Assembly (NCBI GenBank): GCA_007644065.1
Contig: VJWN01000005.1
Span: 558,001-622,000, forward strand
DNA length: 64,000 nucleotides
Direction of reading: 5' to 3'
Source of the DNA: Margaritispora aquatica
Lineage: Eukaryota; Ascomycota; Leotiomycetes; Helotiales; Discinellaceae
Below are positions 1-11,340 of the stretch, in pieces. The translations under genes and the position numbers were made by a program. A model generated the notes under the pieces. It ran no database searches. It was not told the origin of the DNA and saw only the letters and a program-made list of their open reading frames with translations. How positions within the stretch are numbered: the first letter of the stretch is position 1; every line of letters starts with the position of its first letter.

Positions 1-248
1 CATGACGAGGTTGTCTTGGGCATAGTAGTGAACTAAGTCAGAGCCAAATTTGTTCGTCAATTGCTTGCACTGATGGACCAAAGAATTAGCACTTCCACTT
101 GATATCAGCAGGAAGGGTAGCTTGAGTTACTCACTGCTCTTTGACATTTGGATGAAATTGTACGCTCTTCAAATTGGACAGTCGAGGCTGTAGTGCTCGA
201 AGTGAGCAGCAGCAAAGCGGCCGATGTCAAAGCTCCAAAATTGAACAT
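1..248 (-). CDS. Secreted protein, 5' part only; probably FAD-linked (BBE-type) oxidoreductase
   Basis: This is the first 61 codons of a gene that leaves the window at the left edge. Exon 1 is 248..135 and exon 2 is 69..1. The 65-nt intron (GTGAGT...CATCAG) contains a GCTAAT branch-like site and keeps phase 0. The first ~22 residues form a clear signal peptide: MFNFGAL, then a Leu/Ala core ending in Ala-Ser-Thr-Ala-Ser. The mature start has two cysteines (C35 and C39), then KQLTNKFG and a YAQDNLV segment. Cys-x(n)-L...Y preceding the FAD-binding domain is typical of fungal secreted berberine-bridge-like oxidases, so I suggest that family by inference. No flavin-binding motif lies inside the window. 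The signal peptide is well supported; the enzyme class is tentative. Confidence 0.62.
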
Positions 249-3200
249 GATGAAAACAATATGCAACTAAGATGCCTATGAGATCCTACTTCGTGCTCTA
301 CACCTCAATGCTTTATATATCAACTTCAAGTTCAACATTGTGACCCGGATAATGTGCAGCGCAGTTGAGTATCGCCAAGCCACCGAGTCTATTCCGTAGA
401 TATGTCGATCTCGTCTAACAAGAAGTTGAAGTGGAAGCCATCAATATCGCTACTGCACACAGCCCTTGAGACTCGGGATTATAAGACGGATTTTAGGACA
501 TTAAGCCACTTTTTATGAACGGATGATGCCTGAGCATGGATAGTATTTCTTGCCAATGTATGTTTTCGGCCGAAACGACCCTTCCGCCAACCACTTTTTC
601 TACAGCCAATCAAAAGTCAGGAATGCCGACAACGACAACCTCAATCACTTTTGAATTCTTACACTCCCTAAACGTCACAGCTCTTAGTTATGAGTTATTG
701 GTTATGGTGCTTAGGCTTAGATTTGCCTTGAAGTGTTCGAGAGACGGTGGGAATTCCCACGGTGTAAATTCGCACTCTTTTCTTCGAGGCCTCAGGATGT
801 CGATTCACTAAGTATTCCTTAAGATCACGTCCCTTTAGGCTAAAGAGGTTTGCAAATCATTGCTCATTACCGGTATGCAGGTGACGACCGCCGATAATGG
901 CGGAGAGTGATGTTTGTAAACCAAGATTAAGTACCTTAAACTAAGGGAGTGCCAAGTGACGCCCCGAAGTGATACCGTATTAACTGTTAATTGAGAAAAC
1001 AGAACGGCTAGTGTCCTGCACTCTTCGCATGCTTTAGATTGGCTCTTAATGCTCTCTTACAAGGTGTCCATGTGTGTAGGAATGTCGGTAGTTTGTAAGG
1101 TCTTGGCACTGCTTCGCTTGAACCAATGAAGGGCTTATTCAATAACGCTGGATCATAGATTTAAAAAAGTGTGTCAAACTTGAGACATGGAGAGCAATAT
1201 TATTGTACCTCGAGCAAATAAACTAGTAGTAGATTAAAAAGCCATTCAAGTTTTTGTACAACACTACGTCATGTACACCCGGCTACGTTAAACTTTCTCA
1301 GAGATTATATGGCGGGAGAGAAGAGAGAGATTACTACTTTACACTATCGCTGCAGTGCTATTATGGAGGAAGGGAGATCAAGGCACGAAATCAAGACAGA
1401 ATCAAAGTAGATTTCAGGCACATTGCCAAGATTAGACCTAAGGCCCAAAAACAGGAATGAACCAACACACTGAGCCCTGAAACGGAAAGAGTACTACTCA
1501 ATGCCTCCGGAGTGAACTTCCTGATGTAAATCTTAGTAATTGGTACTATCAGCAGAACTCGCACAAGATGGCATAGTAGCGTTCCCAGAAATTGATTGGA
1601 ATTGGAAAGTGATGGGAAAGGGATGTTGTGTGAGCTCCTTGCTCGGAAGAAGACCCAAACTGCACAAGCTTCAATGAAACTGCCTATGAAGCCCTTTAGA
1701 TCCTTGACGCATAAGGGCTATGTTGCATGGATAACAATTCATGTCATGTTCGAGGCTGCGCTTATTGCTAAAAGCAATCGAGAAACTCCGCAATTACACC
1801 GACCCTCTTTTCCCCACCACTTCCCCTCCTCTCCAGGATCGAGCTTGCTACTTTTGGTCGAGTTTCATATCTTTGCAGAATAGTATGACTCTCCTCAAAA
1901 ATTTTGAATGCGCTTTTAGTGTCTGCCAAGTCCATGAGCAGCTTCATGTCAGACGTGCGCTTATTAGTCCAAGGATGTTGATCTTGATCGCTCTTGTCAT
2001 CGAGTTGTTTTTCAACTAGGGTCCAGTGCTTCACACTACTATGATGCAACACAGGGGCGACTAAAAGCTCTAAACTGAAATTTCTGCTTGGAAAGAGGCA
2101 GAATATCTAGGCTCTTGATGCACTTGAGTTGATCGGCAAACTTCAAGCGTACACCGAAGGATGTAATGCTCTTTACACTTAGAGGACCTTTTCTGCACAG
2201 ACTTGATATTGTGAGATACGGCGAATCGTGAGGATGAAAATACGTCTAAGGGATTGCTTGCGGATGATCTAAAGTGCTAGGTGTCTTGAGAACAAATCTA
2301 GGTCCGTAGGGCTTCCAGACAAGATTTGAACCCGACATGATAAGCAATTGTGATGAAAACGCTGTATCTTTATCAATTGCTCATTCAGTTGTATTGTCCC
2401 GTAGCTCGGTATTGACCGTGCGATGACACCTTAGGAGCTGTGATTGGAGACGGTCCTATTTAGTACCTAGCAACTGCCAATCACTCTTTAATGGAAGTTC
2501 GGCTGGAGGATCATAATTCAAAGCTCATGAGGCAACTTTGCAAATTGGGGAAACGGGATTGCGTGTGATGCCGACATTTGCACCCAAAGAAGAATGCTCG
2601 ATCTCGATAGGTTGATAGGACTTACCCCATATTTACTTTAGCGCTAGAAGCTCTGCAAGTTCTTGTATCAAGAAAATTATGTAGAAAATAATGTCTGACA
2701 AAATGTATAGAAAAAGCACTTTTATTTTTGTTGGCTGCTAATCCAAGCAGTTGGCAAGAATACTAACACACTTAGACCCACTTGAAATAAGCTTATTTTT
2801 ACCTCTTTGGTGACTGCATCGTACCACCCCAGTATTCGTTGATAAGCTGAAAGGCCGGAGAACGACAAATTTCATATAATAAGCATAGAAAGTGCTATAA
2901 CTAGCTCCCTGACCTCAACAAGCCTACCAGAGCGATTAAGAAGGCAAGATGAGACAGGAAAATGTAGATCCGAATGCAAAAAGACAAGATTCGTACATCT
3001 ATGGACTTGAACTAACATCGAGATAATTTGTATGATAAGGTGAAAGAATAGTTATGAGGATAATATTGAGAAAGATGAGCGCTATCATCCTTGCCGACGA
3101 GCAAGAAGGGCTAAGATAATACACAACCATCTCAGGAGCAGCTTCTCCAGACCAGCAGCCACTTGCGTGTTGGTTTATGGAGAAGATGGTTGAGGCAAGG

Positions 3201-3392
3201 CATCTGCATGTGATGTATTTCACGAATCGAGAGCTCTCCGGCAGGTAACCTTACCTTTGGTAGCAACCTAGAAGTGAATATCATGTGACCTTCAGCTCGG
3301 GATATCTTCGGCTGCTATCTGGACATGCTTTTATTGATTATCAGTAGACGGAATACGATCCATAGGTACTCATTTCCTCCAATTGCTCCAAT
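249..3392. other. Intergenic, about 3.1 kb, no convincing gene
   Basis: No reading frame here shows domain-like sequence together with plausible splice sites. Several 60-95 codon open frames overlap each other on both strands (for example 1596-1883, 1741-2019 and the opposite strand 2052-1768), as expected from decayed or random DNA. The left end should hold the promoter of the secreted oxidase and the right end that of ATP11. An in-frame patch around 1690-2019 has a weakly transcription-factor-like helical look, but I could not build a gene from it. Confidence 0.5.
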
Positions 3393-4366
3393 ATGGCTAC
3401 TTATCGAGTTCCTGCGCTACGGCATGTTGTATCTGGTGCAGCTCCATATCTGCGAGCAACACAGAGGAGGTGGGCACAAGTTCACGACATACGTTTCTTA
3501 GCCACCCAACAGTCAGATAGAGTGCTTGCAAAGTACAAGGAGAAGCTTGACCAGAAGGCAAAAGCGTACGGAGCTTGAATCTAGGTGTTTTCAAGTCTAC
3601 TTGGCTAACCTTCTGTACTAGGGAAGGACTGAAGGACGTGAATGAGCTGAAAGAAGTCTATAAGGAGAAAATACAATACCTGAAGAAGAAAGCTTCCATC
3701 CCAATACCTATAGCACCAGCACCCACACCCTCCCCCATATCTTCCTCGCCCTTCCCTCAACCACCACCTCCACCGCGGATACCGGCTGAGAAACCCTCAT
3801 CCTCTCCCGGAATCAAGACTCTTTCTTCATATCTCGATCTCGAGAAAACCAGAGCTTTGCCCCAGAAAGAACTCGAGGCCATTTGGCGCCTACGCCATGT
3901 TGACGATCCACAATCGTTGTGCGCAGTTATCCCCCTAGACGTCTACAAGACTCTGGAATCAACAGCAAAGAAGCATCCTCATTTCATTCTACCATTACCG
4001 AAGGAGGGGCAGGGCGCTGAGATACACTTCCTGCAGTGGACGTTTCCAGCCGAGAACACAGTCACTGTACTGTTCACGCACTTGGCCGAATACAAGCTGA
4101 GGGGTGAATTTAGCCAGCCACATACAACAATCACACACCACCTTGAGTTCGCACAAGAGAAGGGATTGGTACTACTGCAAGGCCAGGTTGTGGAAGGGAG
4201 AGGGGTGAGTGTTGACGAGGCGAAGTGGTTAGTGATGTGTTTGCAAAAGTTCTATGGGGTAGGTGGAGAAAAGAGTGAGAGGAAGCGGCTTCTAGAGATG
4301 TTTGCCAAGGGGGACCAAGGATTCAAGCTCGAGGACCTAGTCGAGGAGGCTGAGAAGATCATCTGA
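3393..4366 (+). CDS. ATP11: Mitochondrial F1-ATPase assembly chaperone Atp11
   Basis: Atp11 binds unassembled F1 beta subunits in the mitochondrial matrix and prevents their aggregation before alpha3-beta3 assembly. The model has two exons, 3393..3565 and 3622..4366 (305 aa). The 56-nt intron GTACGG...ACTAG removes an in-frame TGA at 3576 and joins KAKA to EGLKDVNEL in phase. The first ~30 residues are Arg/Ala-rich without acidic residues, as in a mitochondrial presequence. A helical segment (RVLAKYKEKLDQKAK...EGLKDV) follows, then a Pro/Ser-rich linker and the Atp11 core. The core includes the conserved LSSYLDLEK, the IWRLRH element and late β-strand motifs such as LQWTF and the FTHLAEYK region. 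Length and order fit the family. It is a single-copy housekeeping gene at the left of the BTB cluster. Confidence 0.93.
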
Positions 4367-4749
4367 GGTGGAAAATGTAAGTCTGTACAAACACGATGTA
4401 TGATCAACGATTTCGGAGTAGACAGCAGATGTCCAATATATTGGCAACTTTGTACAAGAGTCTGGCGTTATACACATGTTTACTCTTATTTCATGGCAAT
4501 GTATATTCTTGAAAACACTTCTTACAGTATCACTGAGCCAAGAATATCAGACAATCATTAGATGCTTTAGTTATGTGGAGTCGCGCACTACCAGCGGAAG
4601 GGACACCACAACGTCAGCGAATTGATCTCTACACACACAAAAATATTGACACAAAAACCATTTTTTCACCACAAGCAACATATCATTAGAGGCGCGGCCA
4701 TTCAATTATCTGAGTTATAATGCAAAGTTCCTCTGTTGCAAGCACAGAG
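4367..4749. other. Intergenic between ATP11 and BTB gene 1
   Basis: The stretch is AT-rich and should hold the ATP11 3' UTR and the promoter of the first BTB gene. I see no further gene. Confidence 0.5.
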
Positions 4750-5699
4750 ATGTCATCTCCCACAGAAGATCCTCGCGAAGAGATTGTTGTTCCGAGCACT
4801 TTTGAGCTCACCTCAAAGTAAGTAATCTCAACGTCCTCAATGATTCTATAAGATACTGCATCGTGGCTGTACATATACAGCAATAACTGATATTCTGCAG
4901 AGACCTCGGAGAAGAGCTTGTGATCTTTGAGGTCGGCACCAACTTGGAACGTATCTCAATCCATCGAAGACTGCTTTGCAAACGATCCAAATATTTTGCC
5001 AACCTGCTAGAGGAAGCACAGGAGGCGACCACGAATAACAGTACCATTCCGGAGAAACCGTACGATATCATGGAGGAGGTGTTTGGAAATATAATTAGGG
5101 TTCCAGAGGATTGCTTTGCAGCATTCGAAATGATGATCAACTATTTCTATCAAAATCGAGTCGCTTCCTTTCAACGATCCGTTTACAATCTTAATGGAAC
5201 GCCTGTGGTCGACCAAATAGATGAATACGTTCAAAACCTTCGATCACTCTTCTTTCTAGGTTCGATGTACTACTTGAACCCCCTCTCAAACATGGTCATG
5301 GATCAGTTCCAAGACCTGTACTTCAGAACCTCCGGCATGGTCAACGACCTAGGTCTGCACTATTTGTATTGCTCGAATCAAGAGTCCAGCAAACTGCGCG
5401 AGTATGCCGTTCTACAGCAAGTATGGAGTCACATACATCATAATAGACCGGAATTGATGGCAACGTTGTGTTGGGTGATGGAGGAATACCCCGACTTTGT
5501 TCGTGAATTTACTGCGATGCATTTGGAACATACGTTGGATATTCCTGATACCAGGCGCAAGGCTTGGAATCCGAGTTTGAGGGATGAGAGAGGCTTGGGT
5601 CGCTGTTACTTTCATACCCATGCTGAGGGTGAGGTCTGTCATTTAGAGGCTGCCCAGCTGGACACGTCCATGAAGCCATTGTCTATCACCGAGAACTAG
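4750..5699 (+). CDS. BTB/POZ domain protein, copy 1 of local family
   Basis: BTB domains mediate dimerisation and often recruit Cullin-3 ubiquitin ligases; the target of this one is unknown. Exon 1 (4750..4817) encodes MSSPTEDPREEIV... and ends in phase 2. The intron 4818..4900 (GTAAGT...CTGCAG) joins it to exon 2 (4901..5699), giving 288 aa. The BTB core spans roughly residues 28-130: VIFEVG, then ISIHRRLLCKRSKYFANLL, then the FEMMINYFYQNRV segment. A helical region follows, with NMVMDQFQDL and SSKLREYAVL, both recognisable in the other copies. The C-terminus has GRCYFHTHAEGEVCHLE, a Cys-x-Phe-His-x-His...Cys motif shared within the cluster. No BACK, Kelch or MATH domain is visible. It lies head-to-tail with copy 2, 440 bp downstream. 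The BTB call is firm; the molecular role is unknown. Confidence 0.88.
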
Positions 5700-6139
5700 T
5701 TGGAAGCATGGAGGAGACGCGCGTTGGTCCTACTGTCGCTCATTTTTTAAAGTTGAGAGATCTTGGAAGTTGAAAAGGTGAAGTAGTGGTTGTTTTGAGA
5801 TACTTGTCGCTGGCCATCTATCTTTGCTCTTCATCATCTCTGGGGAGCTAGTAAATGCTAGATGACTTGATTTTGGATTTCAATTTGGAACTAGTAGCTT
5901 GGGAATATAGAAAGCAAAGCCAAGCTATGTGATAAATCAGCAACCACATCTTGGAATCTGTTAGGTAGATAAAGAAATTTCAGTGTTCACTTTCAACTTG
6001 GGTCAATCATGTGACCATGGCTGCTTCAAAAGGTTATAATGCCTCCGAGTCTCTGCCTCGACCATACCAGACAAAATTATTGCGAAAGTATTGGCATCAC
6101 CTCGTTTCTCATCAAAATCGATCTCCGCTCCACGCAAGA
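5700..6139. other. Intergenic between BTB copies 1 and 2
   Basis: AT-rich spacer of 440 bp. It presumably holds the terminator of copy 1 and the promoter of copy 2. I see no gene. Confidence 0.5.
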
Positions 6140-7003
6140 ATGGAGGAATCAAATACTGCCAAGAAGGCTTTCATGATCAACAGCGAGTAAGTTCCTCTGC
6201 CCATGTGAATACCAATTCCAGTTGCCAACTTCCTTTTGATCTCAATTCGGCGCAAATGTATGAAGTGGAGGACCTAATATTTTCATCATCGCAGAAGTCT
6301 TGGTACTCAGATCGTTATTCTCATTGTCGGTCCAGAACAAAAGAAGTTTTCGGTTCACAAGAAACTGCTTACTGACCGCTCCGATTATTTCGCCAAAGCC
6401 TTCGGATCAGGTTTCAAGGAAGCGCGGGATGGAATCATGTATTTACCTGAAGACTCTCCGAATACCTTCGATATGCTGGTCACTTATATCTATCAAGGCT
6501 CCATGCCACAATTCGTCAACATAGGGCCTCCAGATGCTCGATCTGAGTACACTCAAATGATAGATGCTCTCTATGCTCTGTTCTTTCTTGTAGAGAAACT
6601 GTGTATGAGGGAGTTCCAAAATATGGTCATGGACAAGGTGCAAGACGTAGAATTCGAGTATCAAGGAATTCCAAGCATTGAAAGCATCCGACAAATCTAC
6701 CAAAATACGCATGAGAAAAGCAAGCTTCGCACATACGCCATTCTCATGAAATTGCATAAGCATGCTATGCTCGCTGATCGCAAGAAACAGGAGGGAGATA
6801 TTGAAATTGCTCAATTCAGCAAATTAATTGAAGAGATGCCTGATATTGGAGCTGACTTTATCAAACTGCAATGGAAATTTGCTTCACGATTCAGGGACGT
6901 TGGAAACGTTGCTGATGCTCAACTTCGGAATGACAAGGATGGCTTTGGACGCTGTTTCCTCCATATTCATGACGAAGGAGAAGTTCGTCATCTTGAAGAC
7001 TAA
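6140..7003 (+). CDS. BTB/POZ domain protein, copy 2 of local family
   Basis: This is a paralogue of the preceding gene. Exon 1 is 6140..6186 (MEESNTAKKAFMINS...) and ends in phase 2, as in copy 1. The intron is 6187..6294 (GTAAGT...TCGCAG). Exon 2 is 6295..7003, for a total of 251 aa. The BTB core begins at LGTQIVILIVG and contains KFSVHKKLLTDRSDYFAKAF, then FDMLVTYIYQGSMP. The helical part carries NMVMDKVQDVEF and KSKLRTYAIL. The end is GRCFLHIHDEGEVRHLED, which keeps Cys-x-Leu-His-x-His but has Arg where copies 1, 3 and 4 have the final Cys. I chose the start because it restores the copy-1 exon structure and phase. Function is unknown beyond the BTB fold. Confidence 0.85.
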
Positions 7004-7417
7004 GCGTCTCCATCTGAGCAAGCAAAGCTTTTCGAAGATCAGTACGATAAGATGACGATGACTCTGAAAGGCAACCTTCCTTTAAGAGACGTGAAGAAAA
7101 GCGAACTTCTTAATGAAATTATCTGAGGGTATGAGCTCGATAATAACATACCTTCTTCTTGCTGATACTTGCATTTCTAGGGCACAAAGATTCTGGGAAG
7201 AATTTCCTGTAACCTGAGCTCCTGGGGTCGTAGCGAGATCGGGAACCCACTTTCGAGGCATGAAGGGTTCATGAACTTTGGACACTGCCAGCTTAGGTGC
7301 AACCAATAACTCTTCTCTTTTTGGAGCGGGTTGAGAAGAAGTCTCAGCTAGCATCTTTGATCTTCCAATGCCACGGCTGATTCACTTTCACCCCTCGTTT
7401 TCAGCCTGACGTGATTA

Positions 7418-8250
7418 CAATGCTTCTAACCTCGTGACTTTTGCTAAACGCAAACCAGAATACTTCGCAATAACTGCCACCATTTCTTCTTGCAACACAA
7501 CATTCTTTCCTTCTGCAACATACTTCTTCCCTGAACTCGAAATAGTTTACTCCAGATATTGACAAGATGATCGCTTCCTTGCGCGTCCCTTCTTATATAT
7601 TTTCGGATATGGGTAGTCTTCTTATTGATCTCGAAGTTGCAGAATCCAAAAATTGCGAAAAGGTAGAAAGCGACTACAGAAAAGCAGCTCCAAGATCGAC
7701 TTGGCTTTAACAGTGTCCACGGATGGACGATTTGGGTAGGTATAGTAAGATTCTGTAATGTACTGTAAGTAGCCATAAGCAAGTGGCTAATCGGAGCCAT
7801 ATGGAATTGCTGAAAAGATAGTGAAATAATAAGTTAGATATCGAGGAAAACTCTCTACCCAGGAGAGTTTGTCTGATAACTACCAGTTCACGATAGATGA
7901 GACAAGGTTGGTGGGAGTGATGTTTCAGACGTCTGTGGTATGTAATTCATGACAGCGATTTGCAGTCAACGTACGAGAGCTCAGGGCGGAGGAGCTGGCC
8001 TAATAGGTGACGAAAGTGGAAGACACGGGAGGTCGCTTCTTGAGGAGACTTAAGTAATTCCTTCACGCCTACCCGCTAGCAAGGGTTAAGACCTCTCCAG
8101 ATCTCGGCCCCCTTTTTTAGGTGCGTTTCTATCCTCTTTTTGTGGATGTTGTGAGTGAAGTTATTTTGGATTTTGGGGGGTTTGTTTATTTCGCGAGGTT
8201 GTCCCACTTTTTAGTTCGCTTACCAACAATATCGAGCCGCATGGTTTTGA
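7418..8250. repeat. Diverged direct repeat, left copy (pairs with about 9160-10110)
   Basis: The two ends of this interval resemble the two ends of 9160-10110 in the same order and orientation. The left end shares the CCTCGTGACT core with neighbouring matches; the right end shares TTTTGGGGGGTTTGTTTA followed by a CCCACTT...CTTACC/GCTAAG segment. The middle is too diverged for me to align by eye. I read this as a decayed tandem duplication, possibly of a former gene. Confidence 0.5.
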
Positions 8251-9159
8251 ACAACACCTCGATCTATTTTGTAGCTTGGGCTCACATATCATTCAAAAAC
8301 ACGTAGCTATCCCACAAGGATTAGTTCTTCTCTATATATTTCCGATTTTGTAACCTTGCCTTTGCATCAAGGCCTGGGATCTGGGAACAGTTCATATCAC
8401 ACAATGCCATGAAGATGAGCCACAATCAAAGGGCTTTCATTCTGCTCAAAAGTTCCACCGATCTATGGCAAGACCTTTCAGCTTGAGAATTCCTTCGTGG
8501 AGCTGCATCCATCCATTTGTTCCTCCGTTGTCAAGGAGGGCTACCTTCCTGCACTGATCATGACTTTCTGCTCTGGGTGTCCTCCAAGTTGACCAAGGAA
8601 GACGCCTGAATATCCTAATTCTGATTATTGCTGCTTTGCTTCAATATGATCTTCTATTAACACAGGGCTTTATATGATGCCAGCTTAGAATGTTGTGAAA
8701 TTGCTCGAGTGTAACAAGTCGAGTCTCCACCCAAAGATCAGAAGTACCTGTCTCTTCAGGAAAAGTTTTGACAAACTATGAGAACTGATCAATTAGCGGA
8801 ATTAACTCAGTCGCAGACTATAATCTGTTTTTGATGAGGCTTATTGGGTCTCCTGTGCACCTCTTATCGTCGTTCTCAATACCCTTCCTCCCTTTGCCTA
8901 GCCCTTGGTTTGGAAAGAGCAATGTAGGGAACTTCTTAGTACAGGCATAGCTAGGGAACTTGAAGTCAAAGCAGACAAGAAAATGAAAGCAGGAATTGAA
9001 ACCTAGTTTAAGAACAAGAAAGGCTGAAGAAGGATATTTAGAGCAGCGGCGAGGAAAGGGGTTTGAAAACGCTGAGTTTTGTGAGACTGTCACCAAGCTG
9101 TTGCAGTGCTTCGAAACATCCGAAGATTCACTTTTAGCGTTTGTTTGTGCTTGGTGTGA

Positions 9160-10110
9160 TTCGCAATGCTCTGACCTCGTGACTGTGCCAAGCGTAGAAT
9201 AATTCGCAGCAACTTCCTACCATTACTCATATCTTTCATCTCCTGCAAACGCTCAACGTTCTCGCACTTTGAAACCTTTCCCTAGGCAACCAAGATCGGC
9301 AATCTCAATACTTCTTTGTACATCTCAAGTTCTCAATCAACCTTATAGATCGTTGCAATTATGGAGCACATTGTTTCCAATCTTCATGCCAAGAACTTGA
9401 AGTCGATTGCGAGGGAAAACAGATCGGTGGTCTGCGGCTGGAGAATTACTATTTCAAGATCGGGTCAGTTTCAAGCATGCTGGCGCAAAGGCGATCAGAG
9501 TACGCTTGACCTTGAGAATGTGTTGGAAATTGTTTTAATTGAGCGACAAATGGCTACAAATCGCATGGAAAGATCAGAGATTGACGTGCTGGGATACCAC
9601 TTTTGGAGCTTGAGAGAGAGTATTTGATGTTTGAGAGTTACTCTCACAAGTGCTAATTGAGTAACTAAGATACAGATCGCCCGGATTGGGGGCAAGGACC
9701 AGTGGGTGGTGAATGGACACCTGTCCTGGTGGGGATGGTGACCCGGATATGGGGTAGTATATAAAATGATTTGAACGTTGTCTCATCACCCAAATCGGGG
9801 CCATATTGGCCTAATGGTAACCGAATGTGTACATCACTGCGAACGACAGGGCGCTCTTGGGAAGAACAATCCGTGCCACGTCAAACTTCCCACACAGAGC
9901 ATGACTTCCTGGTCGCCAGTGACTGTCCATGTCAACCACCAAAGGAAGCCAGGCATCTTTTTTTTGCATTTTCTCTCTCCTATCCACTCTAAAACGAATT
10001 GGTTGCAAAATTAGATTTTTGGAGTTTTGGGGGTTTGTTTACTTTGGAGCGCGCTCGCCCCACTTCAGGTTGCTAAGCGAGAATACCCGAGAGTTCTTTT
10101 GGACTGCAAG
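9160..10110. repeat. Diverged direct repeat, right copy (pairs with about 7418-8250)
   Basis: This is the partner of the left copy. The start carries CTGACCTCGTGACTGTGCC and the end carries GGAGTTTTGGGGGTTTGTTT. An 88-codon open frame (9361-9627) lies inside but has no recognisable domain and no counterpart in the left copy. Confidence 0.5.
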
Positions 10111-11340
10111 TTGCATCACCTCAACCTTATGCTTCACTGTCAGCCTCATCAAACAAGGATGCAGGACTCATTAGATAGAGTCTCAAGACCGAATTTCTTT
10201 TCTTTATTTAGCCAGGAAAGTGGTTACTTCTAATCAAAATCGGTCCCGTTGTCAACCACTAACCAATCTTGATACTTCGTCTGCCTACATACTCCTTCCT
10301 TCTGAACGATACTTGGCCGCGGTACGAAGAAAGGCTTTCTCCTCTCCGATCTACGCCACTTCAATTCAGAGGAAACATCATTTTCGTGTCAATGCTGCCT
10401 GGCAGTCTGAGTTGGTACCGGGATCCGTTGCTCCATCTCAGCATTCTGCACCAATCATCCATCTGCATTATCTTCCCAGTAGCTCATGTGAATACCCGAA
10501 GAGTGTGCCTTCAACTTCAAGACATTTTAACCTATAAACTTTCAGATATTCTGCTGCGCTCTGTGTTCCATGCAGACATTCTCCATCCGCCTCAGTCCCA
10601 TGAAATCAGCATCTCTAAGAGTTCTGCTCCTAATAGCCTTGCCTATGCGTGCCTATGCTAAATGGAGTGCTTATTTAACCAGATCTTCCCGATTGTACTT
10701 ATTCTATCAAAAAGCTTCTCTTCCAGAAGCTTTTAATGGTAAAGACAGATAGTGGTTTTTGAGGCTTCCTTGAGGTCAGATAGCAACGTGGGCGAGCCTA
10801 GGCACAACTGCTAACACGCTCTACACTGTTGAGTTCTGCTGGGTTCTTTTGAATATACTGATGATAGAATGAAATACCAAACAGTTACAATTCGTTTAGC
10901 CACACTCTGCCAATCTTCATACACTATAAAGAACTCCTTGAGAGCTACGACTCAAGCTCCTTCGAGGGGAGCTATCACCTCCCAACCAACACTTCAACGA
11001 AAATCTTCCAAGTAACTGACTTACTGATGCTTCGACAATAACAGGCACGATAAAATATCAAATCTTTGGAATACCCAATGCAGTCTTTCATATAGCTTCA
11101 ACCTTCTTGACTTTTTCGTTGGATGTGTTGTGCTAAATATTCGGAAATCTCGAAAATTGGCTCATCATCCCAAAGTTCACCGAATGTCCAAATTTGGCTG
11201 CGAGCACCCAAACCCGAACGCGTTCACGAAATAAATCAATGGGAGTCTCGTCAGATTTTATGATAGAATAAACTTGCCTGCTTCCAACCCTCTTTCTAAA
11301 ACAATCACACAACTTGCATTCGCTGCAAGTATTAACAACT

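Larger units (their letters stand above)
7004..11340. other. 4.3 kb gene-poor interval with decayed duplicated segments
   Basis: No intact gene is supported. Two pairs of diverged direct repeats are visible by eye: about 7418-7500 with 9160-9240 (shared core around CTAACCTCGTGACT / CTGACCTCGTGACT), and about 8160-8235 with 10012-10090 (shared core GGGGGTTTGTTTA). They lie in the same order, suggesting an old tandem duplication of roughly 0.8 kb. Open frames of 60-130 codons (for example 7354-7082 on minus and 9361-9627 or 10269-10661 on plus) overlap other open frames and show no domain. The minus frame at 7354-7082 does have a possible GTATGT donor, so a small real exon there cannot be excluded. 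Confidence 0.45.

Noticed and set aside
1596..2052. Overlapping 92-95 codon frames on both strands
   Set aside because: A patch looks helical, but frames change without splice sites; at most a decayed gene.
7082..7354. 90-codon minus-strand frame just after BTB copy 2
   Set aside because: Possible small exon with a GTATGT donor, but no partner exon or family match.
9780..9830. tRNA-like fragment (GGCCTAATGGTAACCGA)
   Set aside because: It resembles a D-arm region, but no acceptor stem, anticodon stem or T-loop can be paired around it.
10220..10661. 105- and 130-codon overlapping plus-strand frames
   Set aside because: Two frames are open together, with no domain and no clear start or splice support.
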